From TMP-86 sp964247385 (lineage in GTDB: Bacteria; Pseudomonadota; Gammaproteobacteria; Steroidobacterales; Steroidobacteraceae), in assembly GCA_964247385.1 (NCBI GenBank), contig CAXTUB010000002.1:124001-188000 (forward strand): DNA of 64,000 nucleotides, read 5' to 3'. Every line of letters begins with the position of its first letter. Position 1 is the first letter of the stretch. The notes below the pieces were generated by a model, which saw only the letters and a list, made by a program, of their open reading frames with translations, was not told the origin of the DNA and did not search any database. A program made the translations under genes and the position numbers. Shown piece by piece: positions 24,605-31,790 of this stretch.

Positions 24605-27600
24605 TTAGTGAAAATCCCGCGACGAAGTCACGATGCTGCCGAGCCAGCGAGAATAATCCTGCACTCGATGGGCAACCACATGGATTACGCCGGACTCGTG
24701 TTGCAACTCGCCATGCACCACCATGAGTTGAGCACCGAATACGGCTTGACGTTGAGTCTGCTGCAAGCTTGGCCAGATGATGAGGTTGCTCATGCCGGTT
24801 TCATCTTCGAGCGACATAAAGACGACGCCGGATGCCGTCTCCGGGCGCTGCCGATGCGTCACGATGCCGGCCACACGAACCCGCGTGCCGCTCTTCAGTT
24901 GAGATAAATCGGCGGCGCGCACAATGCGCAAACTCTCGAGCTTGTGCCGTAGCAGCGCCAACGGATGACGGCGCAGCGTGAGCGAAAGACTGCGGTAATC
25001 GGCGGCGATTTCCGCGGCTTCGCTCGGTGCGGGAAGCGGCACGTGCGACTCGCACGCCGATGCATGCGCGAGCACGCCGGGCAAATATTCGACGCCTACG
25101 GCTTTCCAGAACGCATCGTGCCGGTGACCTGCGAGCGTGCTCAACGCTCCCGCACGTGCAAGCGCCTGCAAGGCGCGCCGGCTCAACTGCGCGCGCGCGG
25201 CCAGATCCTCGACGCTGCCAAATGGCGAAGCGGCGCGGACGCGCACGAGCCGCTGCGCAGGCTCTTCCGGCATGCCGCTGACCATGCGCAACCCTAAGCG
25301 GACTTCGGCGCGTCCTTCCGCGTTCGCTTCCAGCGTGCAATCCCAATCGCTCAACGTGACGTCGACGGGACGGAACGTCACGCCATTGCGGCGCGCATCG
25401 TTCACGAGCTGCGCCGGCGCATAAAACCCCATGGGCCAGCTGTTCAAAAGCCCCGCGACGAATGCGGGGTGATCATGACATCGCAGCCATGAAGAGGAAT
25501 ACGCGAGCAGGGCGAATGAGGCGGCATGCGATTCGGGAAACCCATAACTGCCGAAACCCAAAATCTGATTGTAGATTTGCTGTGAGAATTCCTCGCTGTA
25601 GCAGCGCTCGCGCATGCCTTGCAAAAGCTTGTCGCGAAATTGCTCGAGGCCGCCGCGCCGCTGCCAGGCCGCCATGGAACGGCGCACTTGATCGGCTTCG
25701 CCTGGGGAAAACCCCGCGGCCACCATGGCGATTTCCATGACTTGCTCTTGAAACAAGGGCACGCCGCAGGTGCGCTCGAGCACGCGCCGCAACGCCTCGC
25801 TGGGATAGCTCACGGCTTCCAGTTCCTGGCGCCGCCGCAGAAAGGGATGCACCATGCCGCCTTGAATGGGCCCGGGACGGATGATGGCGATTTGAATCAC
25901 GAGATCGTAATAAGTGCGGGGCTGAAGGCGCGGCAACATGGTCATTTGCGCGCGCGACTCCACTTGGAACACGCCTATGGACTCGCCGCGACATAGCATC
26001 TCGTAAGTCGCCGGATCTTCGGCCGGAATGTCTTCGAGCGCGAACGGGCGGCCCTCGAAAGTGGATTTCAAATCGAGCGCGCGGCGCACCGCGGAGAGCA
26101 TGCCGAGCGCGAGGCAATCCACTTTCAAAAGCCCCAAGGATTCCAGATCGTCCTTGTCCCATTGAATGATGGTTCGATCTGGCATGGAGGCATTTTCGAT
26201 GGGCACGAGCGTGTGTAGAGGCTGCTGTGAAATCACGAAGCCGCCCACGTGCTGCGACAAGTGCCGCGGAAAGCCCAGGATTTGCGCCACCAGTGACAAC
26301 AGCAATTGCGCATTGCGCGAAGCCGGGTCGAAGCCGAGATTTTTGAGCTGCGCTGAGATTTCTCCCGCGCCGTCGAACCAGTGCAAGGATTTCGACAAGG
26401 CATCCACGATGTCGGGCGGATAGCTCAAGGCCTTGCCCACATCGCGCACAGCCATGCGCTTGCGGTAAGTGATGACCGTCGCGCCGATGGCGGCACGCGA
26501 GCGTCCGTATTTTTCATAGATGTATTGAATGACTCGTTCGCGCTGCTGATGCTCGAAGTCGATATCGATGTCGGGTGGCTCGTGCCGCTCCTTGGAAATG
26601 AAGCGCTCGAACAGCGTGGCGGTGCGCGCAGGATCCACGGCGGTGACACCCAGCGCGTAGCACACCGCGGAATTCGCAGCGCTCCCGCGGCCTTGGCACA
26701 AGATGCGCTCTTTCCGAGCGTAGCGGGTGATGTCCTGCACGGTGAGAAAGTAATGCTCAAACTTGAGCTCCTTGATGAGCTCGAGCTCCCGCTCGATCTG
26801 CTCGCGCACGGTAGGCGGCACACCGAGGGGCCAGCGCCAGCGAATGCCTGCTTCGGTGAGATTGCGCAAATGCTCGCTTGCCGTGAGACCCGCCGGCACC
26901 AGCTCTTCGGGGTATTCGTAATGCAGACTTTTGAGGGAAAAATTGCATTGCTGCGCAATCTCGAGGCTTGCGGCAAGCAGCTCGGGCGGATAGAGCTTGC
27001 GCAAGGTGGCGAGCGGCCGCAGATGCAATTCGCCGTTCGGCAAGCCCTTGCGGCCAATCTTGTCCACCGTGGTATGCAAGCGAATGGCGGTGAGCACGTC
27101 ATGCAGTGGGCGCCGTGCGCGCTTGTGATAGTGCGCATCGCCCACGGCCGTCAATTTCAATCCCAGCTTAACGCTCAAGCGCTGCAGAATTTCCAGGCGT
27201 TGCGCACTGGCCTGTGCGAGACGATGCGTGAAGGTGAGGTAGCGAGCTGGTGTGCCGAGCGATGCAAACCAGCGTGCTTGCTCGCACCGCACGGTCTCGC
27301 CCGGCACCCACAGGGCGATGGTGAGATGCAAGTCATGCTCGAAGTCGGCACGGCTCAAGGTGTATGTGCCTTTTTCGGAAGTTGCACGGGCGCGCGTGAT
27401 GAGCGAGCAAATCTGCGCATAGGCCGCTTGCGTGGGGGCTAGGAGGACGACTCGATCGCCTTCGGCAAAACGGAATTGACTGCCGATGATGAGTGGAATC
27501 TTTGCTTGCAGCGATGCTTCGTGCGCACGCACGATGCCCGACAGCGAGCATTCATCGGCGATGGCGATGGCGGAGTACCCCAGCTCTTTCGCACGGCACA

Positions 27601-27673
27601 CCATTTCAACGGGGTGGGATGCACCGCGCTGAAAAGTAAAGTTGCTCAAGGCCAGGAGCTCGGCGTACGCCAT
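24605..27673 (-). CDS. dnaE2: Error-prone DNA polymerase DnaE2 (ImuC)
   Basis: A 1022-residue C-family polymerase alpha homologue. It has an N-terminal PHP domain (YAELLALSNFTFQRGASHP, ADECSLSG) and the polymerase active-site aspartates in PPDIDIDFEH (Asp368, Asp370, Asp372). The C-terminal OB fold contains GTRVRVAGIVTHRQRP. It is the third gene of the imuA-imuB-dnaE2 cassette that performs SOS-induced translesion synthesis and mutagenesis in many bacteria lacking Pol V. It starts 32 bases after the imuB stop. The cassette is presumably controlled by the LexA box upstream of imuA. Confidence 0.95.
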   Translation of the reverse strand: MAYAELLALSNFTFQRGASHPVEMVCRAKELGYSAIAIADECSLSGIVRAHEASLQAKIPLIIGSQFRFAEGDRVVLLAPTQAAYAQICSLITRARATSEKGTYTLSRADFEHDLHLTIALWVPGETVRCEQARWFASLGTPARYLTFTHRLAQASAQRLEILQRLSVKLGLKLTAVGDAHYHKRARRPLHDVLTAIRLHTTVDKIGRKGLPNGELHLRPLATLRKLYPPELLAASLEIAQQCNFSLKSLHYEYPEELVPAGLTASEHLRNLTEAGIRWRWPLGVPPTVREQIERELELIKELKFEHYFLTVQDITRYARKERILCQGRGSAANSAVCYALGVTAVDPARTATLFERFISKERHEPPDIDIDFEHQQRERVIQYIYEKYGRSRAAIGATVITYRKRMAVRDVGKALSYPPDIVDALSKSLHWFDGAGEISAQLKNLGFDPASRNAQLLLSLVAQILGFPRHLSQHVGGFVISQQPLHTLVPIENASMPDRTIIQWDKDDLESLGLLKVDCLALGMLSAVRRALDLKSTFEGRPFALEDIPAEDPATYEMLCRGESIGVFQVESRAQMTMLPRLQPRTYYDLVIQIAIIRPGPIQGGMVHPFLRRRQELEAVSYPSEALRRVLERTCGVPLFQEQVMEIAMVAAGFSPGEADQVRRSMAAWQRRGGLEQFRDKLLQGMRERCYSEEFSQQIYNQILGFGSYGFPESHAASFALLAYSSSWLRCHDHPAFVAGLLNSWPMGFYAPAQLVNDARRNGVTFRPVDVTLSDWDCTLEANAEGRAEVRLGLRMVSGMPEEPAQRLVRVRAASPFGSVEDLAARAQLSRRALQALARAGALSTLAGHRHDAFWKAVGVEYLPGVLAHASACESHVPLPAPSEAAEIAADYRSLSLTLRRHPLALLRHKLESLRIVRAADLSQLKSGTRVRVAGIVTHRQRPETASGVVFMSLEDETGMSNLIIWPSLQQTQRQAVFGAQLMVVHGELQHESGVIHVVAHRVQDYSRWLGSIVTSSRDFH

Positions 27674-27705
27674 CAGATCAGCCGATCAATGCAGCTCATG
27701 CCACG

Positions 27706-29124
27706 CTAGGCCCACAAGCCCTGCAAGAACCAACGCCGGCTCGCGGCTTCCCGATACAGCCACCAACGCGCGCCTTCGTTGGTGCGTGCAAGATAGTAAT
27801 CGCGGCTCGAATCGGCATGCTCCCACCAGCCGGTTTCAATGCGCTCCGGAGTGCCTAGAATGGCCGGCAGATCATCAATGGGTTTCGGATCGAACAGCCA
27901 CAGCGGCCGGTCTGGAAAGCGTTCCTCCGGCAGCGTGGGTGAGCCTGCGGTTTCTTCTGGCCGATCGCGCACGCACCAAGCTTTTTCCGGCCGATGATCG
28001 TCGGCCAAACCCAGGTAGCGCACGGCATCATCACCCAAGCGGGCGCGCAGCTTGTCCAGCAGATCCGTCCAGTCGGCATCGCGCCGAGAGTCTTCTTCGA
28101 ACAAATCCTTTTGGGTGAACCCGAGCGGCACGAAGCGCCCGGCACCGAGCACGAGATGCGTGATGGCGGCGGGGAGCGCGATGCGCTCGAGCTTTTCGCG
28201 CAGCAGAGCGAACAGATGCAGCGCATCGCGATGCGGCGAGCTCATGCGCAATGTGAGCACGGTGTCAGCGGCCTCGCGATGCTTGAGCGTGAGCTGCAAG
28301 CTTTGCAAGGCCGTGTCGCGCCCGCGCAAAAAACCTTGCAGCTCGTGCAACATGCGGCGCAATGCGAACAGCAGCCCTTCGACGCTCTCGACCCCTTGAG
28401 TGAATTCGAATTGCCGCCGGAATGCCTGCGGTGCGCGAAAAAACTTACGCGGATCGGCTTGTTCGCCCAACAGACGATGTACATAGCCGCTGGCCTCGGG
28501 CCCGAAGCGCCGCGCCACCGCCGCGGGCGGCAGGCACAGGACTTCGCCGATGTGCTTGAGACCGCTGGCACGGAAAGCGGCGCGTGTGCTCGCATCCAAT
28601 GCGAGCGCATCGAGAGGCAGGTGACGTAACGCGCCTTCGAGCGAAGCTCGTGAAGTCGCGGCCACCGGATGTTCGCAAAGCGCCAGCAATGCCGCCCCTT
28701 CCAAGGTGGGTGCGACGCCTAGCCGGGCAGTGTAACGAAGCCTTGAAATGCCTTCGGCGATGCGCGCGCGCAAATTGGCGAGCGCGCCGAAATAGCGAAT
28801 GCTTGCGCCAATTTCCAGCCACAGCATCCAGCGCTCGGAATCGAAAGTGACATGGCTGCTGAATTGCTCGGCCCATGCGCTGAGAGCTTGCAACGCTTGA
28901 TGTTCCGCACGTTTGGAGCGATCGATGAGTTGCAAAGTGGGTTCGCGCGAAAGCGCGGTGGCGGCATCGAGCATTCTCGTCAAGCCGCAAGCGCGTGCCG
29001 TTTCGTTGCAGGCGATGAGCACACGGCGCGAGCCATGGCGTTCTGCAATGGCGCTCATGCCGCCCGGCTTGGGCTCGAGCAATTCCATGGCAAAGTGAGG
29101 CAGCGAAAGGCAAAGCCACAACAC
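27706..29124 (-). CDS. imuB: ImuB, catalytically inactive Y-family polymerase-like mutasome hub
   Basis: A 472-residue Y-family homologue. The position where active Y polymerases carry acidic residues (DxDxFFA) reads LCLSLPHFAMELLE, so the catalytic acids are absent, as in known ImuB proteins. The little-finger region follows, and the C-terminal tail (after about 330) is where ImuB binds the beta clamp, DnaE2 and ImuA. It lies between imuA (18-base gap) and dnaE2 (32-base gap) in a single transcription unit. Confidence 0.93.
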   Translation of the reverse strand: MLWLCLSLPHFAMELLEPKPGGMSAIAERHGSRRVLIACNETARACGLTRMLDAATALSREPTLQLIDRSKRAEHQALQALSAWAEQFSSHVTFDSERWMLWLEIGASIRYFGALANLRARIAEGISRLRYTARLGVAPTLEGAALLALCEHPVAATSRASLEGALRHLPLDALALDASTRAAFRASGLKHIGEVLCLPPAAVARRFGPEASGYVHRLLGEQADPRKFFRAPQAFRRQFEFTQGVESVEGLLFALRRMLHELQGFLRGRDTALQSLQLTLKHREAADTVLTLRMSSPHRDALHLFALLREKLERIALPAAITHLVLGAGRFVPLGFTQKDLFEEDSRRDADWTDLLDKLRARLGDDAVRYLGLADDHRPEKAWCVRDRPEETAGSPTLPEERFPDRPLWLFDPKPIDDLPAILGTPERIETGWWEHADSSRDYYLARTNEGARWWLYREAASRRWFLQGLWA

Positions 29125-29142
29125 GGCGTGGGGGGAGGGGCT

Positions 29143-29781
29143 TTAAGCGCAGTTTTCGTGAAGCGGCAGGCGTACGCGTGCGGGCATGCCGCCGCGCACT
29201 TTGAGCAAGTCGATGACGAGCGCTCGGGGCTCGGGCCGCAGGGCCAGCCGCAGCGCCGCGGGAGAGGGAGCGATGCGGGCTTGAGGAGTGCGATAAAGAA
29301 ACATCCAAGCGCGGCTCGCTTCCGCCGCGACTTGCAAACGCCGCAAATTGCGATCGTGCGAACAATCGCTCCACAACAACACGGCGCCTGCCGCACGCGC
29401 ACGCAAGGTTTGCTCGGCAGCCCAATGCGCATCCGCTTCCTGCGGGCTCATGATCCAGACGATGTGGCGCAGAGATAAGCCGGCTTGCAGCAGCGCCGGA
29501 GCATAAGGAATGTGTGGCGGACGAATGAAAACTGTTCTGCGGCCGGCCTCACTCAAGCTTCGCAAGGCCGGCAAGCTCAAGCGCAGCTCACCGATGCCTT
29601 CAATCGAAGGAAGAATTTCGATCAAAACTCCGCGCGGCCAACCCCCTCCAGGCAGTGCGGCATCGAGCGGGCCAAAGCCGCTCTGCAACACTTCGAGCCG
29701 ACTGCGGTGACGGCCTTTCCAAACTTCTCCATGGCTTTGCAAGAACAAATCGAGAGCTGGGGAGGACGGCGCATCATGCAT
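29143..29781 (-). CDS. imuA: ImuA, RecA-like accessory protein of the mutasome
   Basis: A 212-residue protein with a RecA/SulA-like fold: FGPLDAALPGGGWPRGVLIEIL (about 36-57), then GELRLSLPAL and VFIRPPHIPYAPALLQAGL. A consensus Walker A is not present, consistent with ImuA. It opens the imuA-imuB-dnaE2 operon. The start codon at 29781 is 25 bases downstream of a near-perfect LexA box, which supports both the start and SOS control. Confidence 0.92.
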   Translation of the reverse strand: MHDAPSSPALDLFLQSHGEVWKGRHRSRLEVLQSGFGPLDAALPGGGWPRGVLIEILPSIEGIGELRLSLPALRSLSEAGRRTVFIRPPHIPYAPALLQAGLSLRHIVWIMSPQEADAHWAAEQTLRARAAGAVLLWSDCSHDRNLRRLQVAAEASRAWMFLYRTPQARIAPSPAALRLALRPEPRALVIDLLKVRGGMPARVRLPLHENCA

Positions 29782-29806
29782 GGCCTAAGGGTAGGTAAAA
29801 ATTCGA

Positions 29807-29826
29807 TACTGTACAAGTATACAGTT
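29807..29826 (-). promoter_or_regulatory. LexA (SOS) box upstream of imuA
   Basis: The site TACTGT-ACAAGTAT-ACAGTT is a full gammaproteobacterial-type SOS box (CTGT-N8-ACAG with extended symmetry). It lies 25 bases upstream of the imuA start, a position overlapping where the promoter should be. LexA should repress imuA-imuB-dnaE2 through it and release it after DNA damage. Confidence 0.9.
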
Positions 29827-29945
29827 CTCTCTAAGGGAGTTCAGTTGTCGGCGAGTTCTGACGAGCGGATTAGAAAAGCACTCTATCGCCCTCAAAATTC
29901 ATGAGTTAGTTTGATTACCCACTCGATGAAACTCAAGGAAGGTTC

Positions 29946-30110
29946 ATGCGCCAGGTTCCATCCAAAACTCACCGTAAACCGTTACTCAAGCAAGCCAGAA
30001 CGCGCATGCCTCTTATTCGAAACGGCAAGCCAAAGTCTGGTGCTGAATTGTCCACGCGTGAGCGCGGCTATTTGCTCGACGTATTTTGCCGGGCTCTGCT
30101 ACCGCAATAA
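29946..30110 (+). CDS. Possible small basic protein divergent from imuA
   Basis: A 54-codon frame from the ATG at 29946 to the TAA at 30110, preceded by a good ribosome binding site (AAGGAAGG at about 29935-29942). The product is strongly basic (MRQVPSKTHRKPLLKQARTR at the start) with a more ordered end (STRERGYLLDVF). I do not recognise it. It reads away from imuA across the SOS-box region and converges with the BLUF gene. The distinct ribosome site is the main evidence, and it may still be a chance frame. Confidence 0.4.
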   Translation: MRQVPSKTHRKPLLKQARTRMPLIRNGKPKSGAELSTRERGYLLDVFCRALLPQ

Positions 30111-30143
30111 CCCATCAATACATGGCCGCGCCGCGGCCAGCAT

Positions 30144-31388
30144 TCACTGCCGCAGCGGCGGCGCATCCATCAATCGCGAAGCCGTCAACAAGCTGTCGCA
30201 AACACTTCCACAGCCCGCATCTGCGCCCACCTGTAGATAATTTTGTGGCTCTTCAAAAAATGCTCGCCCGTCTACGATGACTGCAATGGCTGGATTCATG
30301 GAAGCCGCATGGGCGTTACGAATGGTGGCTCTCATTTCATTGAGCCGATGGGTTCGGCAAATTGCATTACTCAACGATAAATCAAGCACATCGAACCAAT
30401 TCTTACGAACGAGTTGATCGAGTGCCCGGTCATTGTCGGGAAATTCACAGCTCACGTTCCAACCCGCCCGCAAATACAGCTCCGAATTCATGGCAGCCCC
30501 CAACATGTGGCTTTCGCCAGGTTGAGGGGCCACGAGAACTGAGTGACCGCAATGGGCCGCGCCTGCATCGGCGCCAAGCTGTGAGCCGAGCGTGCGCGCC
30601 GTGCATTGCAACCGGCCCATGGCCAAACTCATGTCCATGTCGCTGCAGCGATCATCGTTCCACAACATACCGATGTGACGCGCCGCGGGCTCGAACACTT
30701 CGCCATAAATACTTTCGAGAGTGGCGCCTTGCGCAACCAAACCCGCCGCAAATTCTTCAGCGATCAGCAGCTGCGGCGTCAAGGACCATCGTGCAAGCTC
30801 GGCCGCCGCTCCTTGCGCGGGATGCCAGACCGGGCACGGAGCGCGCTCCGCCTGAGGCCCGACGCTCGAAGCGCCCGAGTCGAGCGGCGCAATGGCGCAA
30901 TTGAACACTTCGTCCCAAAGTGTCTTGGGCAAGGACTGCGGCCAGCTGCGCAACTTTTCCACCCAATCTTGAGTCGAGGACACAATGGAGTGCGACAAGC
31001 CGTTGCTATTCGACGCTGCGGCTCCCGGCCGTCGCGCGAGGCGCATGTCCCAACGAGCGAATAACCGCTTCGGCATGACGTGCCGGCGCAAAAGCTCGAT
31101 GTGATGATGCGCAGGATCGCGCTGGATACTTTCCCAAACTCGCGCAAGCCCCGCATGGGGACCTTCGATCCATTGAAAGAAGCAGCCCGCGTCGTAAATC
31201 AAAAGTCCCGTGAGATGCTCGCTGCGATTTCGCTTGCGCGCTTTCGTCAATAACTGCGCCAAGTCTGTCTCGCTGTACGAGCGGGCCGCCTTGCTCCGGT
31301 ACACCAGCATGGAGATGGCGTTGCTCGCAGCCACGGGCACCGGAATCGAGGGCGAGAGACGCGCCATCGATGAGGTGTTCTGAAACAT
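30144..31388 (-). CDS. BLUF blue-light photoreceptor fused to a B12-binding-type (SCHIC/CarH-like) domain
   Basis: A 414-residue sensor. Residues about 26-118 form a BLUF domain with all flavin-site residues at the spacing seen in AppA: Tyr30, Asn54, Gln72 (CFFQWIEG), Trp113 and Met115 (ARWDM). After a linker comes a helical cap (about 195-275, SIYGEVFEPAARHIGMLWNDD). A Rossmann-like domain follows with GESHMLG (291-297), a DxHxxG-type motif whose His294 could ligate cobalamin or heme. AppA joins BLUF to a heme/B12-type SCHIC domain in the same order, so it may integrate blue light with redox or B12 state. No DNA-binding domain is visible, so it likely works through a partner. An ATG at 31367 is an alternative start. 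Confidence 0.88.
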   Translation of the reverse strand: MFQNTSSMARLSPSIPVPVAASNAISMLVYRSKAARSYSETDLAQLLTKARKRNRSEHLTGLLIYDAGCFFQWIEGPHAGLARVWESIQRDPAHHHIELLRRHVMPKRLFARWDMRLARRPGAAASNSNGLSHSIVSSTQDWVEKLRSWPQSLPKTLWDEVFNCAIAPLDSGASSVGPQAERAPCPVWHPAQGAAAELARWSLTPQLLIAEEFAAGLVAQGATLESIYGEVFEPAARHIGMLWNDDRCSDMDMSLAMGRLQCTARTLGSQLGADAGAAHCGHSVLVAPQPGESHMLGAAMNSELYLRAGWNVSCEFPDNDRALDQLVRKNWFDVLDLSLSNAICRTHRLNEMRATIRNAHAASMNPAIAVIVDGRAFFEEPQNYLQVGADAGCGSVCDSLLTASRLMDAPPLRQ

Positions 31389-31574
31389 AGGAGGCTTGCG
31401 GGCTTAGAATTCGAGCCGTAGCGTCGGACGCTCGGTCGGGTTGCCGCTCAAGACGATCTTGTTATTCACTCCGCTCCCCAGTCGAAATCTCGAGACCACC
31501 GCGACGTATCGCGATCGGCTTAAAAATCCCACCATCGGCAGTGCGCAAAATTGTGTGCCGGGAAATTCTCCGCG
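31389..31574. other. Intergenic region upstream of the BLUF-B12 gene
   Basis: This holds the presumed promoter of the photoreceptor gene (minus strand). I see no gene, obvious operator or hairpin. Further right, up to the treY stop, lies the S53 remnant described separately. Confidence 0.4.
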
Positions 31575-31769
31575 TCAAGAGTCCGCAGACAGCAAGGTCA
31601 GGAGCCGCAGGCCTTTCGGTACGCCCAGGCCGGTGCACGCATTCCAGCCCGCGCTGGCGCGGTAGCTCAGAGTGCTGCCGGCCGCCTCGTTGTCACCGTG
31701 CAAAATCTCTCGCAGCGCCTGCGGATGTTGATAAAGAGTGGCTAAGAAAAACCCGGCGCGACGTCCCGT
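31575..31769 (-). pseudogene. Remnant of an S53 (sedolisin/kumamolisin-like) peptidase C-terminus
   Basis: The reverse strand between a TAA (31770-31772) and a TGA (31575-31577) gives 64 residues containing FFLATLYQHPQALREILHGD and YRASAGWNACTGLGVPKG. The xxGWxxCTGLGxPxG ending is the hallmark of S53 peptidase C-termini, where the Asp/Ser-containing domain closes. There is no start codon in a sensible place and nothing upstream but the treY terminus, so it is a 3' fragment left by a deletion or replacement. I rely on motif memory; a profile search would confirm it. Confidence 0.6.
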
Positions 31770-31790
31770 TTATTTGGCCTGCGCGAAAAG

